From JAAZBG01 sp964390065 (GTDB lineage: Bacteria > Fibrobacterota > Chitinivibrionia > Chitinivibrionales > Chitinispirillaceae), in assembly GCA_964390065.1 (NCBI GenBank), contig CAYMGX010000001.1, positions 53,215 through 117,214 of the forward strand: a stretch of 64,000 bases of DNA. Reading direction: 5' to 3'. Below the pieces are notes generated by a model, which saw only the letters and a list, made by a program, of their open reading frames with translations, ran no database searches and was not told the DNA's origin. The translations under genes and the position numbers were made by a program. Of this stretch, positions 16,882-26,188 are shown one piece after another (position 1 is the first letter of the stretch; each line of letters starts with the position of its first letter).

Positions 16882-18603
16882 TTACAATTTAAAGGTGCCA
16901 ACAGATTCTTTGAGTTTACCGGCAACACCGGTAAGATCGCTGGTTGATTGTTGGCCCTCATTCATTTTTGATGTAATGGTTTCTATTGATTGGTGAAATC
17001 CTGAAATATTTGATGAAATTTCAGTCAGACCCTTTGCTGATTCATGAACATTCATGGAAACGCTGTTAGTTGCTTCACTTACATTTGAAATATTCCGGGA
17101 GATTTCATTGATCGTTGCAGACTGCTCTTCAATCGCACTGACAATTGTGTGTGAAATCATATTGACCTCATTGATCTTCTCGGTGATTTCAGATATAGCC
17201 AGAACAGAATTTTTGGTGCTTGATCGCATATCGTTGATTTGTGTAGCGATATCGTCAGTTGCTTTTGATGTCTGTTTTGACAACTCCTTAACTTCAGCCG
17301 CAACCACTGCAAACCCTTTTCCCGCAGCGCCCGCTGAAGCAGCTTCAATGGTTGCATTAAGTGCAAGCAGGTTGGTTTGATCTGCGATCGCTTTAATAAT
17401 TTCTATGATTGAACCGACCTTATTTGCGGATTCTTCAAGATTTTCCATTAATTTATTCGTGGAAAGTGCTTTCTCATTTGCTTCACTTGCAACTGCTAAT
17501 TCCTTTTGACAGTTTTTTGATATTTCGGATATGGTTGAACTCATTTCTTCTATAGATGTTGCGGAAGTAGCAATTGATGAACTGATTTCTTCAACACTTG
17601 ATGCGATATTCTGCATGTTGGATGATGCCTGTTCTGATGCGGCAGCGACAACTCTTGAACGCGAACTCATATCATCAGATAATCTCTTTACTTCAGAAAT
17701 CGCCTGGGTTAATTCGTTTGATTTATCACCAGTTTTTCTGGAATTCATATCAATTGCCGATATAAGATTTTTCAGGTTTTTAACCATATCGCTGAATGAC
17801 TTTGCAAGTGTACCATCACTCATGAAACTGTTGCCTGACAAATTGACACTAAGATCTCCACTTGCAACTTTCTGCGAAATCTCCTGAAGATCTTTAGGCT
17901 CTGCACCTAATTGACTAAACAGTGTTTTTGTTAAATAAATAATAAGACCTATAGCAATAAGAATCGATAGCAGTGTACCGTATAGAGCTGTATTTCTTGC
18001 AAATGAAGCGGTCTTAGTATCTTGGAGTGACCGTTTATTCAGCAGTTCCTGTTCGACCTTTTCAACTGCAGTCAATTGCACGCGAATTTCATCCATGATA
18101 TCTTTTCCTGCTTTATATCCCTGCGACTGAATCGTACCATCAATCTTTTTTCCTTCAAGAACATTTTTTAACGCTGCAGGCGGAATCTCGCCATTGTCAA
18201 CTTTTCTTTTCAAGTCAATTTCATATTGGCCGGCATTTTTTAACCACAGTTCTTTTAGCGCTGCAACCTGTTCAAAACGTTGCACCTGTTCGGGGTTATC
18301 AGAGACGAGCTTTTTTGCTGCACTTACATATTCATCGAATGTCTTTTGACCTGCGGTATATGGATCGAGGAAATTATCATTTCCTGTCAGCATAAACCCC
18401 CTCTGGCCGGTTTCCATATCAACCATTGATTTTGCAAGTACTGATGCATGTGATAGTACTTCATGGGTATGTGTGACCCATTTTGATGAGGCAATCAAGG
18501 AATTGATACTTGTAAACAATAATGTCGAAATAATTATCAGAAGCACGAGAATAATGATATTTCCACCTGCGAGCATGACTTTAAAACTAACATTTTTAAA
18601 CAT
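16882..18603 (-). CDS. Methyl-accepting chemotaxis protein with CHASE3 sensor
   Basis: A 573-residue inner-membrane chemoreceptor. The ATG at 18603 has AAAGGAA six bases upstream and starts the first membrane helix (about residues 8-30). The periplasmic part (about 35-190) reads as a CHASE3 domain, with METGQRGFMLTG as its signature. A second helix (about 200-222) leads to a HAMP-like linker. The signalling domain (about 300-570) carries the hairpin-tip motif IKAIADQTNLLALNATIEAA. It would feed CheA/CheW, which are not in the window. The ligand is unknown. Confidence 0.93.
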   Translation of the reverse strand: MFKNVSFKVMLAGGNIIILVLLIIISTLLFTSINSLIASSKWVTHTHEVLSHASVLAKSMVDMETGQRGFMLTGNDNFLDPYTAGQKTFDEYVSAAKKLVSDNPEQVQRFEQVAALKELWLKNAGQYEIDLKRKVDNGEIPPAALKNVLEGKKIDGTIQSQGYKAGKDIMDEIRVQLTAVEKVEQELLNKRSLQDTKTASFARNTALYGTLLSILIAIGLIIYLTKTLFSQLGAEPKDLQEISQKVASGDLSVNLSGNSFMSDGTLAKSFSDMVKNLKNLISAIDMNSRKTGDKSNELTQAISEVKRLSDDMSSRSRVVAAASEQASSNMQNIASSVEEISSSIATSATSIEEMSSTISEISKNCQKELAVASEANEKALSTNKLMENLEESANKVGSIIEIIKAIADQTNLLALNATIEAASAGAAGKGFAVVAAEVKELSKQTSKATDDIATQINDMRSSTKNSVLAISEITEKINEVNMISHTIVSAIEEQSATINEISRNISNVSEATNSVSMNVHESAKGLTEISSNISGFHQSIETITSKMNEGQQSTSDLTGVAGKLKESVGTFKL

Positions 18604-18806
18604 ATAAATTCCTTTGTTAAGTATTATGTGAACGTAACGAGTTTGATAAGTGTAACATTGAGACATAATGCTCGTAAACAGGAAAAATATTTTTATACTT
18701 ACTAAAGGACGGGATCAGAGGTGCTCGAAGATTGAACGGTTGATCACCGCTTTTATTATATTTATAAACAGTGGTTAATGCTCCACAGATTCTATCTGAA
18801 TCAGAC

Positions 18807-20693
18807 ATGTTCGAAAACACGAAAAACGACTTTTGCAATCAATTATTTGTAGAGACTATGCAACCAGAGACTTCTTCTGAAGAAAATATCACCGAAGATA
18901 TGCGGTTTGGACGGTATGTGCCGCTTAAGCTCATTGGAAAAGGAGCGATGGGACGGGTGTATTTGTCACTTGATCCGGTACTTCAGCGTTCGGTAGCAGT
19001 AAAAGTAATCTCACTTGATGATAACATCGATAGTGATAGCCACAAATCATTTGTTGATCGCTTTACCCTTGAGGCACGGGCGTCGGCGCAGCTTAATCAT
19101 CAATCGATTGTAACAGTCTTTGATGCCGGGGAGCAGAACGGTTTCCCATGGATTGCATTTGAATTTGTTGATGGTGAAAGTCTTGAGGATCTGTTGAAAC
19201 GTGAGCCGTTAATTGATATGCAGAGAGTTCGTTCAATCCTCTATGATATCGGGTCTGCGCTTAAAATCGCTCACAATGCGAAAATTGTTCACCGGGATGT
19301 AAAACCGGCGAATATTTTAATCGAGAAGAAAACAGGTATTGCTAAATTATCTGATTTCGGGGTGATAAAGGCACCATTCTCGATGGCGACGCAGGAGGGA
19401 ATGACACTTGGATCACCAGGGTATATGTCACCGGAGCAGATTGATGGTACCGGGGTTGATTGTCGCAGTGATCTGTTTTCACTGGGGATTATATTCTATC
19501 AGATGATAACTGGTGTTCATCCTTTTATCCGAGAGACGCTTCAGCAGACATTGTATGCAACGCTTATGGGTGAGTATACACCAATACGACAGTTACGGAA
19601 CGATATCAGCAGTGATACAGAGAAACTTGTTGCGAAAATGCTGAAAGTGTCAAGGGATGAAAGAGTTGGCAGTACCGAAGAATTTTTGGAACTGCTTGAT
19701 AAATCCACTATCGGAACTGCCGGGACACAGGGATTTTTTAAATCCGGTTCTGTAATTGTCAAGACTTTTCAACCGGTGATTGACATAATTAAGAAAAACG
19801 ATGGTATCATTACGAATACTGTCAGGAACAAGACCGTTAAGCTCGTAGTAGATAAGTCAACGACCACTGTTAAAAGGGCGTTTACCGCCGCGTTTATGGT
19901 ATTGAAAAGTGTTCCGGTCAGAAGCATTGCATATAGCAGGCGTGTGCAGCGGTTGATTGTTGCATTAGTACTTGTCATTCTTGTTCTGTCAGGCGGATAC
20001 TACCTTTATGATAATTACTTTTCGTTACATAAAAAAGATACAGCGGTTCTCAGGGAACTTGCTGTCAGGGACGGGCATAAAGGGACTCCTTCGCAGCTCA
20101 TTAATAAATGTCGCACATTAATTGAGCGTAATGAACTCAATGATGCACAGGAGATTGCTGAGGCACTTATCATGATAAAGCGTTATGCAGCGCATGCGCA
20201 TGTGCTTAATTCGATTATCGAACTTAAGGACAAGGATGGTGATGATGCGGTCAGGGAGATTGATGAGGGTAAAAAGATCCGCAGTTTCAGGAACGCATTT
20301 GGTAAAGAAAAGGAACTTTATAAAAGTGCACTTCGTGAATATCTTATAAATGAAGAAATTGACAGGAAAATGGTTGATTGCATCGTTTATTCGTTACACA
20401 TGGGTCGCGAAAAATCTTTCAGGATATGGGTAGAAGATAAAGCCTACTGGTTGCGCTGGAACTCTGTCAATATTCTCCAGGAAGTCGGGCAAAAAGTCGA
20501 CATGGTAAATGTGTATATACTTGACCTTAAATATGCTAATAGTATGCGGGTACGAATCCGTGCTGCAAATAAACTTGCCGAAATCAAAGACAAACGTGCG
20601 ATCACTGCCCTCGAAGAGGTTGCACGTCGGGGATTTTCAGACCCTATCGTATCGGTTGCAGCTCAATCTGCACTGGATGAGATCAGGAAGTAA
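18807..20693 (+). CDS. Membrane-anchored Ser/Thr protein kinase with HEAT-like C-terminus
   Basis: A Hanks-type kinase. The kinase domain spans about residues 25-300: glycine loop IGKGAMGRVY, invariant Lys in VAVKVI, HRDVKPANIL, DFG (SDFGVI), and the APE-like SPEQ. A single hydrophobic helix follows (about 378-403, LIVALVLVILVLSGGYYLY). The roughly 215 extracytoplasmic residues end with HEAT-like helices (ANKLAEIKDKRAITALEEVA). All catalytic residues are present. The start is uncertain: GTG at 18771 and ATG at 18807 or 18858 are all in frame, and none has a strong ribosome binding site. It is divergent from the chemoreceptor gene. Targets unknown. Confidence 0.88.
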   Translation: MFENTKNDFCNQLFVETMQPETSSEENITEDMRFGRYVPLKLIGKGAMGRVYLSLDPVLQRSVAVKVISLDDNIDSDSHKSFVDRFTLEARASAQLNHQSIVTVFDAGEQNGFPWIAFEFVDGESLEDLLKREPLIDMQRVRSILYDIGSALKIAHNAKIVHRDVKPANILIEKKTGIAKLSDFGVIKAPFSMATQEGMTLGSPGYMSPEQIDGTGVDCRSDLFSLGIIFYQMITGVHPFIRETLQQTLYATLMGEYTPIRQLRNDISSDTEKLVAKMLKVSRDERVGSTEEFLELLDKSTIGTAGTQGFFKSGSVIVKTFQPVIDIIKKNDGIITNTVRNKTVKLVVDKSTTTVKRAFTAAFMVLKSVPVRSIAYSRRVQRLIVALVLVILVLSGGYYLYDNYFSLHKKDTAVLRELAVRDGHKGTPSQLINKCRTLIERNELNDAQEIAEALIMIKRYAAHAHVLNSIIELKDKDGDDAVREIDEGKKIRSFRNAFGKEKELYKSALREYLINEEIDRKMVDCIVYSLHMGREKSFRIWVEDKAYWLRWNSVNILQEVGQKVDMVNVYILDLKYANSMRVRIRAANKLAEIKDKRAITALEEVARRGFSDPIVSVAAQSALDEIRK

Positions 20694-20733
20694 TGACGAC
20701 AATCAACAGTTTCATAGCATCCTGATTGTTACA

Positions 20734-20762
20734 TTGATTTTTAACACTGCCGCCGGTATAAT
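20734..20762 (+). promoter_or_regulatory. Near-consensus sigma-70-type promoter
   Basis: TTGATT and TATAAT are separated by exactly 17 bases. The -10 ends 31 bases before the ATG of the small flagellar rod-like gene, giving a leader of about 25 bases that contains an AGGAGG site. The spacer also holds GCCGCCGG, loosely like a sigma-28 -10 element. Confidence 0.6.
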
Positions 20763-20793
20763 ATAAGTGTATCCCCCTTTTCAGGAGGTTCGT

Positions 20794-21096
20794 ATGGGTA
20801 TGTCAGTAAATGCATCAGTATCAGGGCTTAATGCTGCATCAATTCGTCAAAATGTTACAGCTCAAAACGTTGCAAACATAAATACAGATCCATATGCTCC
20901 TAAAGATGCGATTCAGACAGATGTGTTTCCGGTAGGAACCAATGTATCCACGGTTCGTGAAAATGCTGTTAGCTCAAATGATATTGCACGGGAAATGGTA
21001 AATCTGAACGATAATAAGAACATGTACTCCATGAATGCGAAGGCTTTTAAAATGCAGGACCGCATGCTTGGAGAACTTATCAATCTCGTTGGTTAA
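20794..21096 (+). CDS. Small flagellar basal-body rod-like protein
   Basis: A 100-residue protein that looks like the two ends of a FlgB/FlgC rod protein joined together. Residues 1-30 contain ASVSGLNAASIRQNVTAQNV with the ANIN motif of the flagellar rod N-terminal domain. Residues 65-100 contain the C-terminal rod helix (DIAREMVNLNDNKNMYSMNA). The central domain is missing. Short rod-C-terminal proteins of this kind are known in diverse bacteria outside flagellar operons. ATG at 20794 follows AGGAGG; upstream in-frame codons lack one. It stands alone with its own promoter. It may join the flagellar rod or be a relic. Confidence 0.8.
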   Translation: MGMSVNASVSGLNAASIRQNVTAQNVANINTDPYAPKDAIQTDVFPVGTNVSTVRENAVSSNDIAREMVNLNDNKNMYSMNAKAFKMQDRMLGELINLVG

Positions 21097-21354
21097 AATG
21101 AATCGTTCCCCATTGCTTTAACTGCGCTGCGTCCGATGTTACTGAATACCTGTTGGGATAGTGATTTTTCACCAGTCGTTTGAATGCCTTGTATTAAAAA
21201 ACCATCAGAATTATATTAACCAGGAATGTCCAGTAGAAATTTGTGAATCCTGTTAATCTATTGATCATTCAAGGTTAACAAATAAAAGAATACTTCATCA
21301 TAATCTTTCTATTAACCAGATCACGTTTTTTAAAATAACATCAGGGGAAAAAGC

Positions 21355-22698
21355 ATGTCTGAGATTAAATTGACCTTTTATGGAGCGGCGGAGACGGTTA
21401 CCGGTTCCTGTACGCTTGTTGAGTGTGGACCCACGAAGTTACTGGTCGATTACGGACTGATTCAGGGAACTGATAATGACAAAGAGGAAAATATCCGGCC
21501 GCTTCCATTCCTGATAGCAGAGCTTGACGCTGTGATACTTACTCATGGACATATGGATCACACCGGGCGTGTACCATTACTTTCGGGTGCTGGCTTTAAA
21601 GGAAAAATTATTACCCATGAAGCATCCGCGGAACTTGCTGCATTAATCTGGTTCGATTCTGTCAGGATGCATGATTCCGGAGGATCACTCTATGATGAAA
21701 AGACGGTGAACGATACGCTGGCGCTTGTGCAGGGAATTAAGTACAATCAGGAAATTGAAATTGGTGATCTAAAAATAACGATGTTTGATGCCGGGCATAT
21801 CCTGGGATCATCACATGTGCTGATAAATTATAAGGGAAAGAGGATCGTTTTTTCCGGAGATATCGGGGTGAAACGTACACCGATTATTCGGGATCCGTTT
21901 ACTCAGTGGGAAAGAGATGTACATGCTGTGGTCATTGAATCAACCTATGGAAATCGTTTACATAAAAGCAGAGAGAAAACCGCTGAGGAATTCAGGGGAA
22001 TTATTGACTCTGCGATAAAAGAGAAGGGGATTATCATTATCCCTGCATTTGCTATTGGACGGACACAGGAGCTGCTCTACCATCTGAACTATTTTATCGA
22101 AACAAAAAAAATAAAACCATTACCTGTTTTTGTCGATTCGCCAATGGCAAACCGGGTTACACAGATTTACAAGAAATACACTGATTGTTATGACGGGCCT
22201 ACAACGGCACAGATCCTTTCGGGAGATTTTCCCCTTGAATTCAGAGGGTTGAATCATGTTATTACATCATCGGATTCCAGGTCAATCAGTAAAACAGTCC
22301 CGCCATTTATTGTTATCGCAGGGTCTGGAATGTGTAATGGTGGAAGAGTAATTCATCATTTACAAAATCATATTGATCAGGATAATACAATTGTAATGTT
22401 TGTTGGATATCAGGCTGAAGGCACGTTAGGAAGACGGTTGATTGATGGAGATAGAAACATACTGATCGGTAATAAAATGTGCAAAGTACGGGCGTCAATT
22501 GCTACATTAAACGGGTTTTCTGCTCATGCAGATCAGAATGAACTCATCGAATGGGCAAAAGCTATACCTGGAAAATCCATTCGATGGTTTGTCAATCATG
22601 GTGAAAAAAATGCTGCACAAGGGTTGTGTGATACACTTACGAAGGAGAGGCTTGGAGAAGCAGTTATTGTTAAAAAAGGAATGAGTGTGTTATTATAA
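21355..22698 (+). CDS. Beta-CASP metallo-beta-lactamase-fold ribonuclease
   Basis: A 447-residue RNA-processing-type nuclease. The metallo-beta-lactamase motif HGHMDH is at 64-69, further ligands are near HILGSSH and FSGDIG, and the C-terminal part has the beta-CASP motifs (IIPAFAIGRTQELLYHL, SGSGMC-type IVIAGSGMCNGG, and FSAHAD). These match bacterial proteins related to the CPSF73/Int11 group. The active site appears complete. It has GGGG upstream of the ATG and no operon partner; a hairpin after it belongs more to the opposite strand. Specific RNA targets are unknown. Confidence 0.9.
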   Translation: MSEIKLTFYGAAETVTGSCTLVECGPTKLLVDYGLIQGTDNDKEENIRPLPFLIAELDAVILTHGHMDHTGRVPLLSGAGFKGKIITHEASAELAALIWFDSVRMHDSGGSLYDEKTVNDTLALVQGIKYNQEIEIGDLKITMFDAGHILGSSHVLINYKGKRIVFSGDIGVKRTPIIRDPFTQWERDVHAVVIESTYGNRLHKSREKTAEEFRGIIDSAIKEKGIIIIPAFAIGRTQELLYHLNYFIETKKIKPLPVFVDSPMANRVTQIYKKYTDCYDGPTTAQILSGDFPLEFRGLNHVITSSDSRSISKTVPPFIVIAGSGMCNGGRVIHHLQNHIDQDNTIVMFVGYQAEGTLGRRLIDGDRNILIGNKMCKVRASIATLNGFSAHADQNELIEWAKAIPGKSIRWFVNHGEKNAAQGLCDTLTKERLGEAVIVKKGMSVLL

Positions 22699-22731
22699 AA
22701 ACCACCGAAACTGCGGATGTATTCCGGTGGT
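22696..22731 (-). terminator. Terminator of the leftward ExbD-like gene
   Basis: Read leftward, ACCACCG and CGGTGGT form a 7-bp stem with a 17-base loop followed by a run of T residues. It lies 47 bases after the ExbD-like stop, between convergent genes. Confidence 0.5.
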
Positions 22732-22777
22732 ATCAGGGAGAATAATGTTATACTGTCAAACTCATTTACCGTTTGTC

Positions 22778-23554
22778 TCAGGTCCGGATTTTAGCAATTG
22801 AGATCTCGGTAAAACCGCTTGCTTTCGACACATCTATAAGCTGGACTATCTTGTCGTAAACTACCTTATTGTCTGATGCAATGACTATGCTGTTGCCGTC
22901 TGCAACACTCTGGCCATATCGTTCGTGTGCCTGAAGCAGCAGGCATTGCAGATTGTCATATACAGACAGCGGCTTCTTCTCGATAGTATTTGTTACAATA
23001 GCAGACAATTTAACTCCTGTATTGTCAATTGTAAAGTAGTCCGTATTCTCCTTGATTTCAGTAACTGGTTTCATGTCGATATCAACGAGCAGTTTGCCTT
23101 TGTAATAACAGGCCTGATTAACTGCCTTATCCTCATTTTTGGCATAGAGAAGAAGTTCTGATAATTCGTAACCCTTGTTTTGGGCATTCCTCCTTTCCGG
23201 TTCAGTGTTTGGAACGATAGTGATATTTCTGCTGTTATTTTTCTGAACATACCGGGCGTATTCCTCATAATACATTGATGGCATAAAGCCATAATTAGTT
23301 GCAACTGTTAATGCAGAATCGGTAACAAAAAGGGTAAGATTTAATTTTTCTATAATAACAGGTTCAACAGTATCTCTGGCATCAGTGGTTGTACCTTTTT
23401 TATATACATGAAGTTTGTTAATTGATGTTTTGGCAAATTCCGCCGACAGCATCAGTACAGGAATAAGTACTACTAGAAAATTGATAAATGGTTTCAGATC
23501 AATATTTTCGTGTGATGGTTCTGTTGACGCTTGAATAATGAATCTTCTGTTCAT
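22778..23554 (-). CDS. ExbD/TolR-like protein with Asn in place of the key Asp
   Basis: A 258-residue protein with a single N-terminal membrane helix (about 21-40) preceded by IDLKPF, the pattern of ExbD/TolR. In these proteins the helix carries an essential Asp (LVDVL-type motif) used by the proton channel; here the aligned residue is Asn25 (PFINFLVVL). The periplasmic part is longer than in ExbD, with a C-terminal domain ending in the ExbD-like VYDKIVQLIDVSKASGFTEISIA. No ExbB/TolQ partner is adjacent. It may be a non-conducting structural homologue in a motor-like complex. Family call from fold and motif positions. Confidence 0.75.
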   Translation of the reverse strand: MNRRFIIQASTEPSHENIDLKPFINFLVVLIPVLMLSAEFAKTSINKLHVYKKGTTTDARDTVEPVIIEKLNLTLFVTDSALTVATNYGFMPSMYYEEYARYVQKNNSRNITIVPNTEPERRNAQNKGYELSELLLYAKNEDKAVNQACYYKGKLLVDIDMKPVTEIKENTDYFTIDNTGVKLSAIVTNTIEKKPLSVYDNLQCLLLQAHERYGQSVADGNSIVIASDNKVVYDKIVQLIDVSKASGFTEISIAKIRT

Positions 23555-23722
23555 ACGTACTCCTGTGCTGATTGTTTGAATGTATTACCTCCACTTCTGT
23601 AATTAAAAACGCTTTTAAGAAATAAAAATTACACAAATTGTAAACATTTTTCCCACTGTTTTAATACGTACTCAAATCTCCTTAAGCATCAGATGCGACC
23701 AGCCGAACGGGGTATAATCAAT

Positions 23723-23751
23723 TTGAGAAATTTCAATTCACGATATATATT
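23723..23751 (+). promoter_or_regulatory. Candidate promoter for the gmk run
   Basis: TTGAGA and TATATT are 17 bases apart, 40 bases upstream of the small membrane-protein gene that precedes gmk. A second -10-like TATAAT lies at 23713-23718. Confidence 0.45.
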
Positions 23752-23791
23752 ATATGTGTCAAAAGCTGTTATCAACAAATATTGAGGTTTT

Positions 23792-24022
23792 ATGACTGGT
23801 CATCTGATTATTGCATCAATTACACTATTTCTGATTTTTGTGTTTTTCCTGGTTATTAGCAAAACACTGAATAATATTATCAATGTACTTATCAAGAATG
23901 AGTACCTCCTCAAAAAGGAGCATGAACTCAAGTTTGAGGCTCTGGAAGTCAGAAAGTTGATGGAGGAGCAAAATGCGATAAATGAACAAAAACGAGACGA
24001 AAAGCGGAACTCACTTCAATGA
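23792..24022 (+). CDS. Small single-helix membrane protein
   Basis: A 76-residue protein, not recognised. Residues 4-26 form a membrane helix (LIIASITLFLIFVFFLV). The rest is a highly charged, probably coiled-coil cytoplasmic tail. TTGAGG lies just upstream of the ATG. Its last codons overlap the gmk start by four bases (ATGA), a sign of translational coupling. In other genomes guanylate kinase is often preceded by small regulatory genes, but this one does not match YicC or a remaining-strand homologue I know. Confidence 0.65.
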   Translation: MTGHLIIASITLFLIFVFFLVISKTLNNIINVLIKNEYLLKKEHELKFEALEVRKLMEEQNAINEQKRDEKRNSLQ

Positions 24023-24600
24023 ACACAACCAATAAGGGCAAAATTTTTGTTTTCTCAGCTCCATCAGGTGCAGGAAAAACGACGATACTTAATTATTTGA
24101 GAGACACAATTCCGAATCTGGTGTACTCCATTTCTGCAACAACCAGAAAACCGCGGCATGGGGAAGTACATGGTGTGCACTACTTTTTTTACAGTGTCGA
24201 TGAGTTCAAGGCACTCATTGAACAGAATGAATTTGCTGAATGGGCACTGGTCCATGGGAACTATTATGGTACCCCGAAATCGTTCATAGATGCAACAATT
24301 GCACAAGGTTTACACATAGTAATGGATATCGATGTTTTCGGCAAGAAGAATTTCGATAAATCATATCCCGAAGCAATTGGTATTCTAATCCTGCCGCCAT
24401 CAATGGAAATTCTCGAAAAACGGCTGCGGGGGAGAGGTACTGATGATGAAGCAACGATTCAGAAAAGGTTGAGAAATGCCATAACCGAAATGAACTTTGC
24501 AAATGCAGAAGGAAAATATGAACATACCGTTATCAATAATAATCTCAAAACCACTGAGATTGAAGCAGCTTCAATTATTACCGGAGCTATCGGTAAATAG
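24019..24600 (+). CDS. gmk: Guanylate kinase
   Basis: Cytoplasmic enzyme that phosphorylates GMP to GDP with ATP. Its 193 residues are the normal length. The P-loop APSGAGKTT is at 14-22, followed by the GMP-binding STTRKPRHGE-type stretch (SATTRKPRHGEVHGVHY) and the lid region RLRGRGTDDEATIQKRL. All key residues are present. It starts inside the stop of the preceding small membrane protein, so it is translated in tandem with it. Confidence 0.95.
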   Translation: MNTTNKGKIFVFSAPSGAGKTTILNYLRDTIPNLVYSISATTRKPRHGEVHGVHYFFYSVDEFKALIEQNEFAEWALVHGNYYGTPKSFIDATIAQGLHIVMDIDVFGKKNFDKSYPEAIGILILPPSMEILEKRLRGRGTDDEATIQKRLRNAITEMNFANAEGKYEHTVINNNLKTTEIEAASIITGAIGK

Positions 24601-24696
24601 CCAATAAACAGCGTGTTTTTAAGGTGATATTAATGATTTACCCCGCATTGCGGTAACCTTAAAGTCGGCAAATGACAATATTTCAATGGATTGGGC

Positions 24697-25806
24697 ATGT
24701 TAGCACAAATTTTAAAGCAGAAAAACACAGAGAGCATACCATCATATATCGGGAATTATCGAATTCTCAGTAAGATTGGTAAGGGTGGAATGGGCGATAT
24801 TTACAAAGCGCTTCAGGAACCGCTTAATCGAATTGTTGCGCTAAAAGTTCTGTCTCCACAAATGTCAAGGGATGAGGAGTTTTCAAAACGTTTTGAAATT
24901 GAAGCCAAAGCGATTTCTCTGTTGCAGCATCAGAATATTGTCAATATATATGAGTATGGTGAGGATGACGAATTAAAATTTTTCGCGATGCAGTATGTGG
25001 ATGGGTATGATCTTGGAAAGTATATATTTGAAAACAAAATGCTGCCGATCGGTCAGATTATTGATCTGTCAAAACAGATCTGCAGGGGTTTACGTTACGC
25101 ACATAGCTGTAATGTTATTCATCGGGATATAAAACCACAGAATGTGCTTATTGACAAATCGGGCGTGGCGCGGTTAAGTGATTTTGGTATTGCCAAAATT
25201 TATACATCAACAGATATAACTATTACCGGTTCAGCGGTAGGAACACCGGAGTATATGTCACCTGAACAAGCGCAGGGGAAAAAGCCAGATTTACAGACAG
25301 ATGTTTACTCATTGGGAATTGTAATGTATGAAATGCTGACCAGAAAGCCTCCTTTTACCGCTAATAATCCGATGGCTGTTGCATACAAACAGGTACACGA
25401 GTTGCCCCTGCCGCCATCACTGAAACGAAAGGACACGCCCAAACGGCTTGAGTTGATCATTTTAAAAGCGCTGAAAAAGGAAAAGAAGGATCGGTATGGA
25501 TCTGTAGAGGAGATGCTTGATCATCTTGACTCGGTTAATCTTCAGGAACGGGTGTATCGCACAACCACATTATTCAGTCCGTTTGCGAAAAAAACAGTTA
25601 GCGACGATGACCAAAAAAACGCAAAAAGTAAACAGGAACGACGAATTACTGATAGGCGAAACGGTGACCGCCGTCACGAAAAAGGTTTGGCAGCGCCGTT
25701 TTTATCGGGTCAATACTGGGTAGAAATGGTGAAAATGAACTGGATCACCTGGATTGCGCTTGCGGCAATTGGAACTCTTGTTATAAAGAATATTTACCTG
25801 GATTGA
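24697..25806 (+). CDS. Ser/Thr protein kinase with C-terminal membrane anchor
   Basis: A Hanks-type kinase of about 369 residues. The glycine loop is IGKGGMGDIY (27-36) and the invariant Lys is Lys50 in VALKVL. HRDIKPQNVLI, SDFGIAK and TPEYMSPEQAQG follow. The kinase domain ends near residue 275. A basic linker rich in Lys/Arg/Asp follows, then a single C-terminal membrane helix (WITWIALAAIGTLVI) with only a few residues beyond it, so there is no extracellular sensor. The start is either TTG 24691 or ATG 24697. It is followed at 7 bases by yraN and probably shares a transcript with it. Substrates unknown. Confidence 0.9.
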   Translation: MLAQILKQKNTESIPSYIGNYRILSKIGKGGMGDIYKALQEPLNRIVALKVLSPQMSRDEEFSKRFEIEAKAISLLQHQNIVNIYEYGEDDELKFFAMQYVDGYDLGKYIFENKMLPIGQIIDLSKQICRGLRYAHSCNVIHRDIKPQNVLIDKSGVARLSDFGIAKIYTSTDITITGSAVGTPEYMSPEQAQGKKPDLQTDVYSLGIVMYEMLTRKPPFTANNPMAVAYKQVHELPLPPSLKRKDTPKRLELIILKALKKEKKDRYGSVEEMLDHLDSVNLQERVYRTTTLFSPFAKKTVSDDDQKNAKSKQERRITDRRNGDRRHEKGLAAPFLSGQYWVEMVKMNWITWIALAAIGTLVIKNIYLD

Positions 25807-25812
25807 CAGTGT

Positions 25813-26175
25813 ATGCATGATGATATTGTTTCAACACGGGATATAGGTGATCAGGGTGAGGAGCTTGCGGCAGAGTATCTTTTGTCAAATGGTTATTCTA
25901 TTATTTGTCGTCAATACAGATCGAAACGTGGCGAAATCGATTGTATTGCACAGGATTCAAACGGGATGATTGTTTTTATTGAAGTAAAGTCGGCAAATTC
26001 GCTTAAATTCGGGAATCCGTTACAGTGGGTCACCCGTGCTAAACAGTTGACTATTATCTCAATGGCCAGACAGTATCTTTACGAACATAAAATGAATACA
26101 TTACGATGCAGGTTTGATGTAATTGCTGTTCTGCAGGGGAAAATTAATCATTTAAAAAATGCTTTTACAGCATAA
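25813..26175 (+). CDS. yraN: YraN/UPF0102 family protein (predicted endonuclease-like)
   Basis: A 120-residue protein of the UPF0102 family, which has a restriction-endonuclease-like fold. Visible are GDQGEELAAEYLLSNGY, the active-site-like GEIDCIAQD and FIEVKSA (the D...ExK pattern), and the final FDVIAV. A DNA-processing role, possibly Holliday-junction or exonuclease-like, is suggested for the family but not proven. It sits between a kinase gene and tyrS at very short spacing. Confidence 0.88.
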   Translation: MHDDIVSTRDIGDQGEELAAEYLLSNGYSIICRQYRSKRGEIDCIAQDSNGMIVFIEVKSANSLKFGNPLQWVTRAKQLTIISMARQYLYEHKMNTLRCRFDVIAVLQGKINHLKNAFTA

Positions 26176-26188
26176 GGATATTGCGCTC

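Noticed and set aside
24640..24662. Imperfect palindrome after gmk (TTACC..GGTAA)
   Set aside because: Short, bulged and without a T tract; transcription probably continues into the kinase gene.
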